From Bifiguratus adelaidae (lineage: Eukaryota; Mucoromycota; Endogonomycetes; Endogonales): a stretch of DNA of 20,617 nucleotides. The DNA lies in contig MVBO01000202.1 in NCBI GenBank assembly GCA_002261195.1, positions 1 to 20,617 on the forward strand, in the 5' to 3' direction. Below the pieces are notes generated by a model that had not been told where the DNA came from, made no database searches, and saw nothing but the letters and a program-made list of their open reading frames with translations. This document shows, piece after piece, positions 1 to 9,538 of this stretch (the stretch's first letter is position 1; each line of letters starts with the position of its first letter). The position numbers and the translations under genes are program-made.

Positions 1-183
1 GCCGCCGTCTCTGAAATGATGCTGCGAACCGGGCGCGCCGGTGGCCGACTGGTTCCAGTTGGATCCTCCTTGCACGCCATAAGTACCTTGAGCGGCATGG
101 GTCGCCGTGGGTTGACCCCTCATTTGTGTCGTTGCAACGTTTGGATCAGCGGCAGAGTTGACTACAGGTTGGTTTGGATTCAT
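1..183 (-). CDS. N-terminus of an unrecognised protein, cut by the left edge
   Basis: Reading the minus strand from the ATG at 183-181, 61 codons stay open to the window edge. The peptide begins MNPNQPVVNSAADPN and is rich in Asn, Gln, Gly, Thr and Ala, with a NWNQS motif near residue 47. It looks disordered and I do not recognise it. The strongest reason to believe in it is a decayed duplicate at 11553-12168, which keeps the same first codons and about 60 bp of upstream DNA. The duplicate's later part suggests that the full protein continues with a Gly-rich segment and then a polar, helical Asp/Ala/Gln-rich segment. The function is unknown and the C-terminus lies outside the window. Confidence 0.6.
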   Translation of the reverse strand, partial: MNPNQPVVNSAADPNVATTQMRGQPTATHAAQGTYGVQGGSNWNQSATGAPGSQHHFRDGG

Positions 184-1653
184 AGTGTATACAAGTACAA
201 GAACCTCTTGTGGGGATTAAATACCATTGACACTGTCATACGTCATGCAGAGCGAAGCAAGATTTCCTTTTTAGGATCGGACGGGCGGGACATGATAGAC
301 TGTGTGGATGAGAAGCATACGGTGAGGCATACCGGGTTTATTTCCAATGAAAAGGATGCGCTCATGATGGGGAATCATGGGGGAACACGTAAAATTGTCT
401 GTTGTATGGATGCGTTCGATTTGTCAGTCGAAGCTTGGCTACGGCTTGTCTCCGTGCCTCGGCATGTACTGCCCGGAAAATATAAAGGCGGAGACCAGGG
501 TGTCTGCCGTTGATCATCCATTCAGTTGAATACGCACGTATTCAGCGGGCAAGCATCTTGGCCAACGCTCGTCCCCGAAGCCGACGTGACAGCATGTCGA
601 TCCACGTTCCGTCATCTCGGTAAACAAGACACGCGATTCTCAGATCCACACCATCTCAATGTTGGGGTACAACATGTACAACTTGTACGCGTGGTTCTCC
701 AGAAATGATTTTACAAGTCTGGATCTAGCAAACCGCTCTAAATTAAAACAGGTCAAGTTTTCCAAAGGGGTACGGGGATCGCTGTATCCGTTGCTCTATG
801 GGCAAAAAATGCGAGCCAGTTGTAGGTTGGTGTACCCTTATCACTATTATCCCACCTATCAGGTGGTCAGTTGGCGGTACCTGTCCTCGCGGACTCACCG
901 ATCACATCAGTCTGTTTGTCGATCACCTACCCGTTCTTTTCGTGAGCGGTTAAATGTTCAGCATTCGGATGCCTATCGTGCCAAAGAAGGGCATGCATGA
1001 CATGATGCCATTGTCTTGTGCCGCTATGCAAAACGATTTGTCCCACCGTGACATGGTCTCCTCCACGTACCACGCGGAGATTCGTGATATCTCATCAGGA
1101 TCCGTGTCGTTGATCCATAGCGAGCAATAGACCTGGACCCATCTGCAAATACACCGTGTCCTTTCTTCATGTCATCAAGATCCCTTGTCATCAGCAAACA
1201 TGTCCAACGTTTCAAGGTGCTGTGTTACCCTCATAAATGAACCGTTTCCATTTATAGACCATTCGTCGATCTTCCTTTGGGCTCGGCCCGTTTGCCCTTG
1301 GAGCATGGGAGAAGGGGGCGGTCAAGCGCTCGCCCTTGTGGAGGGAAAATATGTAAAAGAGATACAAGAGGACTGGAATTTACAAGTACATGATATTAGA
1401 TGGTCCAAATGTCAATTCATACTCCCCCTGCATTGCTTCTGTCAAAACTGCTAAACTCGCGCTTTTCGTGAAACGGTAAAGCCCAGAAATTTTTAGGCTT
1501 GGTTTGCACTCTCTTGCCACTCTCTCTCTCTTTCTCTTTCGTTGTTCACTTCTTTGTCGTACAGGGATCTAGTCCGGGAAGAGTGTTGGGTTCCTCTTTA
1601 CGTGACACCCTGATACTATCTCTCCTTTCATCTAGAGCTTTTGGCAAGTCTTG
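184..1653. other. Intergenic region between divergent genes
   Basis: About 1.5 kb separates the start of the left-edge gene from the large plus-strand gene. Short open frames occur here on both strands, but none shows a recognisable domain, sustained coding composition or similarity to its neighbours. I find no tRNA and no trace of the LOR family. The stretch at about 1508-1545 is strongly pyrimidine-rich (CTCTCTCTCTTTCTC), as is common just upstream of fungal transcription starts, and probably belongs to the promoter of the gene at 1709. Confidence 0.5.
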
Positions 1654-1700
1654 GTAAGTGCTTAGTACGTCTGATAGGCACCGGTTGACCGAGGTGACAG
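1654..1700 (+). other. Possible 5' UTR intron
   Basis: A strong donor (GTAAGT at 1654) is followed by a possible branch region (GGTTGACC, 1683-1690) and an acceptor ending in GACAG at 1700. The ATG of the large gene follows eight bases later. The 47-nt length is short but possible for a fungal intron. If spliced, it would lie entirely in the leader and leave the protein unchanged. This rests on the splice signals alone. Confidence 0.3.
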
Positions 1701-1708
1701 TGTACAAT

Positions 1709-4700
1709 ATGTTCAAAACGAAGAAATCGAAATCGGCTGGAACCGTATCAGGGGACGCAAAGGGAGACACTGCAGGTGTCAGGCATTCACCTCGGAACAA
1801 GCTGTTCAAATCGTTTCACAAGCAAGCGAAACATCAGGAACTCGCCAAACTTCCTTTTATCGCTCCCACCACGCTGGACTTAAACGATGACGATATCCGG
1901 CAGAGTCTTATTTTGCCTCACTTGGCGTCAAAGTTTGACTTTTTACGCGAAGAGCAACTGCAACTCGACCGTCGATCACCTTTGCAGGAAGTGACAGAGC
2001 CTGCTCGGGAACAGGACATGCAAATGGATGGTCTTCAGTCCAAAGAGTCTCAGACCACGTCATCTGTCTCCCAAACGTTCAGTTCTTCGTCCAGTATCCC
2101 GCAATCCTCCATTTCTGACGCGTACTTGTCGTCCTATCACTTCGCTGACGATCAGGGGAGCCCACCACCATCACCCACAAGCATCGATGGACCCTCTCAG
2201 TACACGTCCTTGGCGCAATGGAGAGCTCAACGTAACAAGCATTTTTCGAACAGTCTTTTTGCGGGAAAGGCACGTGTTGATTGGAAAACGGAGATACGGG
2301 AACGTCGTCGCCATGCAACCGAGTCGCCGGTGCCTGAGAACGTCAGCAACGAGCAGCAAGTGGCTGCTTCTTCTACTGCCGAATCGTCACCCCTCTCCAA
2401 GGCCTCTGAGATCGAAGAGCAACTGGAGGAAGGTTTGTGCCAGGCAGCACCTATCGCTGCATCCACTGCGACAGGCGCGCAGTCCATCCAAAAGCAAGGC
2501 TCGCATGTACAAGCTGTAGAATATCAAACAGCGGTAGAGGCGCCTTATCCATCCTCATCACAGCCATCGAAGCTGCAGCAGACAGCAAACATTGAATCCA
2601 CCGCTGCAGAAGAGACGCTCGTTCATCACCGGGAATATCAGGCGTACCCGGAACATCAAGAGACTCAGCAGCTTTCAGTTCTGACGACAGAAACACAGTC
2701 AAGCCGATATTCTCGGCCGCCTTCGCCTTTGATCAAGCTTCCTCCGTCATTGCCTTTGCAAGGCCGCGATCTTTACTCGGAGTTGTTTTGGACGCTGGAG
2801 TTGTATCCCATCCCATATCATCCTACCAAGTTTCGACCACGTGCAAAGAAGAATCATGGCTTCTCCGACGCCATACCCTTTGATGATGAAAACATCATTC
2901 ACAGACATCCTTCTATCACTCCTTATTTTGCGAACACACCACAGGCTCGTCATTCGCGACAATACCGTAGCCGACCCAAATCCATAGATCCCTTCTCGAA
3001 ATGGATGGATCATACCGTCACACAGTACGATGGAAACGAATTCACGGAAACTGACCAGAATTGGTTTTGGATGGATTTCGCGGGTGTGGGCAGGTCCACA
3101 GAGCCAATGGAGGAAGCTGCGGCTTTGCGAAAGAAAGTTCTCCAGGACGACGATACGCCAGCACTACCTACATTCTTCCCAGCTGGACTGAAACCGAAGA
3201 ATCCCGAGCAATCTCGTCTGGATGCCAATGCACGTATGAACGCAATGTCAAATGAAGAGCGAGCGAGACTGGATGCCGAATTCGGTCGTGAACGGACTTT
3301 GGGTGGACAAGGCGCGCCATTCGACCTCAATTCTTTGGCTGCTGCCTTGAGTGCAGACCGTCGCAGCGTGGTTCCTCTGCAGGAGATTCGCTTACAGGCG
3401 ACCAAGGCCGACAGCGAACCAGCAGCGCAGGAACAAGATGCTGGAAAATGGTTATCCGAACCCAGAAACGATGGAGAACCAAGGCTACGGAGGAGATCAA
3501 AATCATTCTCTGGAACCGAAACGCCTTGGGATGGGACCGGCTCGGAATCCCCTTCCAGCACCAGTAACACTCCCACGCACGCTCCTGGCTTGCGACACAT
3601 ACCCTCTGCCGCGGAAATAGCCAAGAGAAGGCGTGCAACTACGCTTACCGGCAAGCCAGAGGTATCCCAGAAACCATCTATCCGATCCAAGCCTTCCGCC
3701 GAGGCTACCAGCGGCAGCTTTGCGGTTACCAGAAGCGGGTCCACCAAGCAACGGACGAAAGCAGATCATTTCCAGGATCCATTACAGGGTAAGGCTTACG
3801 CTCAAGACATGTATCAGCCTTCTTCCAGAGACGATCACGCACCCTTCGATGGTGAGCGACACGATCGATCACACTCTGGTTCTAGCGCTGCGCAGACGCA
3901 GAACTCTTTCATCCCTACTCGCAAGGCGCCAACTCCCGGAAAGCCGTCCTCTCGTGCCCGATCTGGATCTGGATCTGCTGTTGCAAGTCCCTTCACAGAG
4001 ATTGACTTGCCTTCCAACGATAGACCCCAACGGCCCTCGGCCAAGGTACTCGGGCAACATTCCAGCAGATTGGCAAAATCTGCATCACTTCGGAACAGGG
4101 ATATCAGCTCGCCTAAACTCGTTGGAAGTTCAAATACGCTCAACTCAAGCACCAATTATCATATCGGTGAAGCATTACAAGAAGAAGAACCGCATCCGCC
4201 AGCCGAGGCTAGCAGCTCCTTCCGCCGCCAATTCAGCAAATTGAGGCGTCACGGTAGTTCTGGCAGTGTGGGCAGCGAGGAAGATGCCATAAATGTGGTG
4301 ACCAAGAAGTCGAGCCTTGCACATCTTAAGGAGACTCTTTCGCGTGGCCCATCATCAAGATCATCGCGCGAGTCCAGTGGCAATAATAGCGCGGCAAGCA
4401 ATGGTGTGGAGGATCAAGATATGGCCTGGGCTGACCTTCGCAAATCACACAGCTTGAAGAGGCAGCCTGGTATGAATTCACGACCCGAGAGCGAAAAGCA
4501 AGGTGTCGATGGAATGGAAGGTGGTCATATTCCGCCATCACGAGGAAGAACTATTACTGCATCATCTTCGGATTCAACGACCTACAGTTCCCTGGACGGT
4601 ATAGGTTTCGGATATCGCAAGAGCCAAGGAAGTCGGAAAAGTGGCAGTGAAGCTAGCGGGGGTGTATACAGCACAGCTGCGTCATCAGATGTTGATCGAC

Positions 4701-6022
4701 GAGATGAAGACGATGCGCCTATCCCTACTATGAAGAAGTCCCTGTCTCTGGGAGAAAATCGGAAGTCTGGTGCTAAACGGTCTGAATCATTCAAACGTGA
4801 CCAAAGCCCAACGCGTTCTTCAAAGAGAACAGCGTCCCCCCAACGTTCCGAAGTGAGAGTCAGCAACGAGAGCGACAAGCCAAGCAAGCCTAGCGTCTTC
4901 AATCTTCTCGGTCTTACTGGGTCATTTAGACGCAAAGAGGGTGGTCGCAAGTCTGATGCAAAGGTAGTTCGAAGAACTATCATTTATACCCAATCTCCAA
5001 TTGTTACACCTTATCTCAGTCCTGCGTCCGAGCAAGCAGACGTATTTAATTTCAGCAATGAACCTTCTCCGTCAGAGACCATCACTGGACAGGAATACGT
5101 GACAGCAACGCGGGTGACACGACAGCCGTCCACGAAAAAGAAAGCAGTTGTAGGACGCGGGGGAATGTTGCGAACAGAGTCAGGCAATGACTTGCTCAAG
5201 AACTCGGAGGATGGCATGGACTCAAGTCGTAATAATTACGAAGATGGACTGAAGCCGAACAAATCGTCTGAGCCCACCACTCCCGTCACAATCAATAGCT
5301 TCACTGACAGCATTTACAATTATTACGACGAAGACGATGTCGAACACGATGAAGGCAATCTGCTACCGCTCCCCACAAAAGATCGACTTCATCCTGGCTC
5401 GGGCGACCGCCGCACCATGCATGGTCTAGAGGTTCGTGAGCACAGCGATGGTACTGTCACATGGGGCATTGTCGAGAGCGACGGTCAGAGAAGGAGCTAC
5501 ATATCACTAGAAGACCAAGAGAACGTCGATCAAAGCGATAGCGACGACGAGAGTGAAGAGTATGAGCCAATCACGCCAATTTCTAGTCAAAGAGAACCTC
5601 CCCGCAATCAGCCTCTTGGTCTTGGCATAGGCTATGACAATGCGCAAGAGTCACAGCACGATTGGTCACAACCGTCGGAAGGGTACAACCGACCTAATGT
5701 GCCTCCTCCTGTACCCTCTCGTGCACCTCCACCAATTCCGCCACGGTCTCCTCGCCGTGCGTTACCTAGTCAAAATCCCGTCAAGAAAGCACAACTCGTA
5801 TCGACCAAATCCTCGCGACGCACTGGTGCGACAACGAGTATTTATTATGCCCCCGAAGTATCACTACCTACATTATTGAAGCAAGTTTATGGCAATGAAT
5901 CAAACGAAAATAACGACACCGCGCAGTCGCAACAATGGCGCGACCTTGATGGCGGCGTCATAGAAGGCGGCACAGTAGAAGAAAAGTTGGACGCGGTCAT
6001 GAAAGCTCTAGGATGTACATAA
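1709..6022 (+). CDS. Large, mostly disordered Ser/Pro/Arg-rich protein, unrecognised
   Basis: One uninterrupted frame of 1437 codons from ATG 1709 (MFKTKKSKSAG) to TAA at 6020. The frame is open further upstream, but only through a GTG and over a likely splice donor, so 1709 is preferred. Most of the protein is low-complexity Ser, Pro, Gln and Arg with many basophilic kinase-like sites, for example RRRSKSFSG near residue 595 and KKSLSLG. Apparently ordered islands are an aromatic-rich stretch near residues 352-465 (LYSELFWTLELYPIPYHP, then NWFWMDFAGVG), a piece near 1241-1265 (EVREHSDGTVTWGIV) and a short helix at the extreme C-terminus (VEEKLDAVMKALGC). A polyproline segment near 1331-1347 (PPPVPSRAPPPIPPR) looks like an SH3 ligand. 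No catalytic domain, signal peptide or membrane segment is visible. A scaffold or cortical/polarity adaptor would fit, but that is inference from composition only. Confidence 0.85.
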   Translation: MFKTKKSKSAGTVSGDAKGDTAGVRHSPRNKLFKSFHKQAKHQELAKLPFIAPTTLDLNDDDIRQSLILPHLASKFDFLREEQLQLDRRSPLQEVTEPAREQDMQMDGLQSKESQTTSSVSQTFSSSSSIPQSSISDAYLSSYHFADDQGSPPPSPTSIDGPSQYTSLAQWRAQRNKHFSNSLFAGKARVDWKTEIRERRRHATESPVPENVSNEQQVAASSTAESSPLSKASEIEEQLEEGLCQAAPIAASTATGAQSIQKQGSHVQAVEYQTAVEAPYPSSSQPSKLQQTANIESTAAEETLVHHREYQAYPEHQETQQLSVLTTETQSSRYSRPPSPLIKLPPSLPLQGRDLYSELFWTLELYPIPYHPTKFRPRAKKNHGFSDAIPFDDENIIHRHPSITPYFANTPQARHSRQYRSRPKSIDPFSKWMDHTVTQYDGNEFTETDQNWFWMDFAGVGRSTEPMEEAAALRKKVLQDDDTPALPTFFPAGLKPKNPEQSRLDANARMNAMSNEERARLDAEFGRERTLGGQGAPFDLNSLAAALSADRRSVVPLQEIRLQATKADSEPAAQEQDAGKWLSEPRNDGEPRLRRRSKSFSGTETPWDGTGSESPSSTSNTPTHAPGLRHIPSAAEIAKRRRATTLTGKPEVSQKPSIRSKPSAEATSGSFAVTRSGSTKQRTKADHFQDPLQGKAYAQDMYQPSSRDDHAPFDGERHDRSHSGSSAAQTQNSFIPTRKAPTPGKPSSRARSGSGSAVASPFTEIDLPSNDRPQRPSAKVLGQHSSRLAKSASLRNRDISSPKLVGSSNTLNSSTNYHIGEALQEEEPHPPAEASSSFRRQFSKLRRHGSSGSVGSEEDAINVVTKKSSLAHLKETLSRGPSSRSSRESSGNNSAASNGVEDQDMAWADLRKSHSLKRQPGMNSRPESEKQGVDGMEGGHIPPSRGRTITASSSDSTTYSSLDGIGFGYRKSQGSRKSGSEASGGVYSTAASSDVDRRDEDDAPIPTMKKSLSLGENRKSGAKRSESFKRDQSPTRSSKRTASPQRSEVRVSNESDKPSKPSVFNLLGLTGSFRRKEGGRKSDAKVVRRTIIYTQSPIVTPYLSPASEQADVFNFSNEPSPSETITGQEYVTATRVTRQPSTKKKAVVGRGGMLRTESGNDLLKNSEDGMDSSRNNYEDGLKPNKSSEPTTPVTINSFTDSIYNYYDEDDVEHDEGNLLPLPTKDRLHPGSGDRRTMHGLEVREHSDGTVTWGIVESDGQRRSYISLEDQENVDQSDSDDESEEYEPITPISSQREPPRNQPLGLGIGYDNAQESQHDWSQPSEGYNRPNVPPPVPSRAPPPIPPRSPRRALPSQNPVKKAQLVSTKSSRRTGATTSIYYAPEVSLPTLLKQVYGNESNENNDTAQSQQWRDLDGGVIEGGTVEEKLDAVMKALGCT

Positions 6023-6287
6023 GTAGACAGAGAGAAATCTAATAGTATACGAACACGATAGACGAAACTTTTGGCCTTTGACCTACTCTTGAATGGATTG
6101 TTTATCTCGTCTATATTAACCTGTCTTATACCATCTGTATTAACCACATTTCATCCGCATTAGATTACATGTAAAGTCGTGTCTATTGTGTTATCCCGAT
6201 ACACTAGCACCCATTGTTGCAACAATTTCCGGCATTGAGGTATCCTAGACATCAAGGCCTGGCGGATCGCATACACAACGTTTGCAC

Positions 6288-7010
6288 TCAGACATGATGC
6301 GTGCGATGTATACGTTCTTTTTCCTTTCGGTTCTGTCTCGCCAGCTCATCGTCCATGATAAGACATAAGGTAACGACCAAAGCAATATCCACATTGGCTG
6401 CGATATCCACAAAATAGTCCACTTCTTGAGCAAGCACAAGCCCTCCAATCCGGAACGAATCAGAATTGGGATTTGGCCGTACCTGGGCAATGGGAATGGC
6501 GGGATCATTCTCGGTAGCGCCATCCAAATAGATCAATGCAATCTTGTCTCGCCATTCGCCCTTTAAAGTGATAGACGCTCTTTGATGTGGTTTTTCGATT
6601 GCGGCTGACATCTTGTAGAGTGGCACTTGAACACGCGCCTTCGAGGCGGACCATCTGCCTGCATCGGCGCGAGAGGTGAACAAGGGTTTGGAGGAGTCGG
6701 GTCCAAAGTAGGTGGTATAATCAATGATGGGCCATCCGTCAACCTTGATGTTGACCACAGGTTGACCTTTATGATCGAGCACCACCTTTTTCTGCGAGAG
6801 TGACAAGTGCGCTTCCACCGCAAAGTACAGAGTTTTGGAACCCGCGGCTGTTATTAGTGTACCATCGGTGGAGTGCGTCGAGTAAGAACCAGAGTTGTGG
6901 ATGCGGAGCGTTATATTTTGCGCGAATGCGTATTTTGATTCGATGGCTACCAGTGGTTGTGGTAACGAATATAAAGTGATGGGTTTGATCGTTGATGTTT
7001 CGTTACCCAT
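6288..7010 (-). CDS. LURP-one-related (tubby-like) protein, copy 1
   Basis: 240 residues beginning MGNETS: Gly2 and Ser6 make an N-myristoylation signal. The LOR pattern follows. A first strand PLVAIESKYA lies near residue 19. The mid-domain has KVVLDHKGQPVVNI, then GEWRDKIALIYLDG and PIAQVRP. The closing hydrophobic helix YFVDIAANVDIALVVTLC (about 200-217) precedes a basic tail. In this fold (plant LOR proteins, phospholipid scramblases, Tubby C-terminus) that helix is buried in a beta-barrel rather than crossing a membrane. The gene converges on the large plus-strand gene with 265 bp between the stops. It is the most divergent member apart from its neighbour at 7278-8051. I see no TATA element at the usual distance, but an ACATGACTT motif lies 84 bp upstream. 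The family is secure; the ligand and role are unknown. Confidence 0.85.
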   Translation of the reverse strand: MGNETSTIKPITLYSLPQPLVAIESKYAFAQNITLRIHNSGSYSTHSTDGTLITAAGSKTLYFAVEAHLSLSQKKVVLDHKGQPVVNIKVDGWPIIDYTTYFGPDSSKPLFTSRADAGRWSASKARVQVPLYKMSAAIEKPHQRASITLKGEWRDKIALIYLDGATENDPAIPIAQVRPNPNSDSFRIGGLVLAQEVDYFVDIAANVDIALVVTLCLIMDDELARQNRKEKERIHRTHHV

Positions 7011-7277
7011 AGATAGCTATGAGTTGTGGAGCAGAGAGTCTAAGGCAGGCAGCAGAAAGATTGACAGCCTTTTTGTACTCTGGAGCATGCGCAACATGAC
7101 TTTTGGTGATCCAATCATTAGACCAAGCCTCGCTCATCTGATCTGACACGGGGCTGGCGCTGTGGCGCTAAATGCCATCGGTCGGTATGCTATTTTGGTT
7201 TGGACACTGGTAGAACACACTCGCATTGACACCATAAACACTATGTACACGACGAAAGGCAAGACCATATCTTTTCA

Positions 7278-8051
7278 TCAGACATGGTAAGGGGGCGGAT
7301 CATCCTCAAAACTACAGTCGTCCTCCCGTTGACTTCTTGAGCTTCGTCGAACAAGTATGGGTATGTCTGGATCCTCCTTGACCGCCTTGGAGGCAAGCTT
7401 TGGGTTGGGAGCGATTTGTATGGGTAGATGAATGTTTCGGGCAGTGTTGTCGATGAGAATGTAGAGGAGAGTGACGATGGCAACGTCAATGTTCGGAGCT
7501 ATCTCGAGAGTATATTCTTGGAATGGTGAGTCTGGGAGGGGTCTCATAATGTTGGCGACGACGATAGACTTTGATGTCGGTCGCCCGAGACCCTTCCTTG
7601 GCTCAATCACCAGTCGAATGCTGGGATTCTTGCGTCTCCAGTTTCCAAGGTACCGCATCTCTCGTATGTCGCCAGCGGCTGTCTTGACGTAAAGAATGAC
7701 CTCGATATTGATGAGAAGATGACTGCCAAAGGTGGATGGGACGATGCTAACGTCTCCGATTCGGCTATCTGTCGGTTTGGCTCCCTTGTAGATAAAGTAG
7801 GTACAACTACGTGCTCCTTGAGGCAACGCGGTGATAACGGCATTGTCCTGGGAGTCTAACAAGGTATAAGCGCCACTGTTGTAACGTACGATGTCGAACA
7901 CGGAGGCTCCGACTTCGTCGGTTACCTCTGAAAACCCCTTAACATGCAATCTTGTAGGTTCCATGCTAAGGTACCGTTTATCGACAACTTCGCACGTGGC
8001 CAGTTCGTCACTAGGATAAGCAAATGTCTGCCTGGAGACTTCGTTGCCCAT
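7278..8051 (-). CDS. LURP-one-related protein, copy 2, with PPxY tail
   Basis: 257 residues beginning MGNEVS, again with Gly2 and Ser6. The LOR core is recognisable but the most diverged of the array: CEVVDKRYLSMEPTRL near residue 19, LDSQDNAVI, then GNWRRKNPSIRLVI and the closing helix LEIAPNIDVAIVTLLYILID (182-201). Here the Cys found in that helix in the other members is replaced. After the helix comes a 56-residue tail that no other member has. It is acidic and basic in patches and ends PPPYHV, so residues 252-255 are a PPxY motif of the type bound by WW domains such as those of Rsp5/NEDD4 ubiquitin ligases. The start is set by the conserved MGN. No clear TATA element lies at 40 nt. Confidence 0.82.
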   Translation of the reverse strand: MGNEVSRQTFAYPSDELATCEVVDKRYLSMEPTRLHVKGFSEVTDEVGASVFDIVRYNSGAYTLLDSQDNAVITALPQGARSCTYFIYKGAKPTDSRIGDVSIVPSTFGSHLLINIEVILYVKTAAGDIREMRYLGNWRRKNPSIRLVIEPRKGLGRPTSKSIVVANIMRPLPDSPFQEYTLEIAPNIDVAIVTLLYILIDNTARNIHLPIQIAPNPKLASKAVKEDPDIPILVRRSSRSQREDDCSFEDDPPPYHV

Positions 8052-8467
8052 GTTGTAGAGCTGAGAAGAGCGTCTTGTCAGCAGTAAAGGGAACTAGAGA
8101 AGCAGAACGGAACGCTTGAACTTTGCCACGTTTTCTCGACACGCGCCAAATTTGGGCAATTGTGGTGTCATGACGGATCGATCGGATCGGGTGGTTTTGC
8201 GTCGCCAACGATGGCATGTTCTATGACTCTAAGCACTTGCAGGAAGGGGTGGATCTTTTAATAGGCTTTCAGGCTATCGCGTAGATACTGTATGGTCAGG
8301 ATGGAGGTAACGGTCATGCCGTTTGCCCCATCGTCGTTCAGACAATTGGTGTAGTACAAGACGGCACTGAGTGGGAAAGGGGTCCGACCGAATACTACAT
8401 ATTGTAACAGGCGTATTCTCCTGATGCTCAATGGATGGTTATGTACAAATACCGCGAACAATCTAGA

Positions 8468-9189
8468 TTACGATGATCCTATCATTATACTCGTAACTCC
8501 GTTTGTTTGATAGTAAGAGTGCGTGGTGATCTGCCCGGTTGTTGCAAGGATTCGGCCATCCACTGTCATGCACAATAAAGTGATCATGGCAATGTCCACT
8601 CCTGCGGCAATGTCTACAAGGTAATGGTTTTTCTTGATCGCGATACGTTGGGTTGCAGGTCGAATGCGCGCGACAGCAGTAGCTCTAGCATTGACTGATT
8701 TGCTCAGCGGTTGGTCGTAAAGCTCCTTGGACACGAGATATATAGAACCATTCTTTTTGTGCCAATCGCCTTGAACCAATAGGAAGAATTCGTCAGTGAA
8801 GGTTCTGATGTGACATTTGAAGAGTATGTGGCAAAGACCAATTTGTCGGTGCTAGCTTCCGCTACGGCCGGTGCGCTCGAGTCGTCTGCGATAAAATATT
8901 TGTACGTTTTACCATTAATGTCTTGCGGATGGCTTGAAAGGACACACACATCGCTGGGATCCATTATCGTTCGGAAAACTGTATTTGTTGTGTGCTTGGA
9001 TTCGCATCTGAAATATTGCCCGCCTGTAGATGCATCGTGTACATGAAGGTCTCCAATTCCCGTTTCAATCGCAAGGGTAATGTGCGTTGGTAGGACATAT
9101 CGCGAACCTGTAACATTTACAGCATGGTCGATAGGTTTGAAGGTATCCTCTTCAAGAGGGCTCTCTGATTTTGAAGGTGAGTTGCCCAT
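8468..9189 (-). pseudogene. LURP-one-related protein, copy 3, one frameshift
   Basis: The first frame starts MGNSPSK (Gly2, Ser6, Lys7) at 9189 and follows the close-relative block of the array through QYFRCES, CVLSSHPQDINGKTYKYF and VAEASTDKLVF. Near 8829-8834 the homology jumps to another frame, where HILFKCHI, GDWHKKNGSIYL, AVARIRPA and the closing helix VDIAAGVDIAMITLLC continue to the stop at 8468. The total length is 722 nt, one short of 241 codons, and no GT-AG intron fits, so a single missing base explains it. Intact relatives read FEHI or FDHI at this point. Everything else is open and conserved, so the break is either very recent or a sequencing error. It is divergent from copy 4, with 349 bp between the starts. 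Confidence 0.8.
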
Positions 9190-9266
9190 TGTTGTGACAC
9201 TTAGGAGCTTGTAAAGTTTACTTCATACTTCAATCAAGGCTTGAACCCTCAGACCCCCAAAGCCCC

Positions 9267-9272
9267 CTTATA
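9267..9272 (-). promoter_or_regulatory. TATA-like element of copy 3
   Basis: On the minus strand this reads TATAAG within CATATAAGGGG, 83 nt before the ATG at 9189. That is farther than in the other copies, so a leader of some 50 nt or another element is possible. Confidence 0.35.
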
Positions 9273-9494
9273 TGTATCACTTGAGTCCACATACTCGTCA
9301 TACTCCGTACTCGGTGATCTTTTTTGGGGAATCTGAGCCTTCTTGTGTCACGCAATCTCACTTGACATCGCGGACAGTTGGGAAAAGAGGTGAACCAGTC
9401 GCATTACGCACTCGAGAACACAGCGCCCAGAAATCGAGGGATCAACTCAAATGCCCTTCGGCTCGTGGTGACACGAGGATTTCGGTCCGATGGC

Positions 9495-9500
9495 TATAAG
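9495..9500 (+). promoter_or_regulatory. TATA element of copy 4
   Basis: GGCTATAAGACC on the plus strand lies 44 nt before the ATG at 9539. The spacing matches the TATA elements of copies 7-10 (38-46 nt). Confidence 0.5.
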
Positions 9501-9538
9501 ACCTGGCAGCGCCAACCTTTGGCTTCACGTTTTGGCCA

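Noticed and set aside
16-1000. Plus-strand open frames of 60-165 codons at the left end
   Set aside because: They overlap the start and upstream region of the minus-strand gene at 1-183, lack domains and have no paralogue. The minus-strand reading is supported by its duplicate at 11553-12168.
6895-7146. Plus-strand frame over the start and promoter of copy 1
   Set aside because: It is antisense to the conserved MGN start of a recognised family member and has no domain of its own.
8468-9189. Intron joining the two frames of copy 3
   Set aside because: No GT-AG pair fits at the junction without removing conserved residues. The total length is exactly one base short of an open frame.
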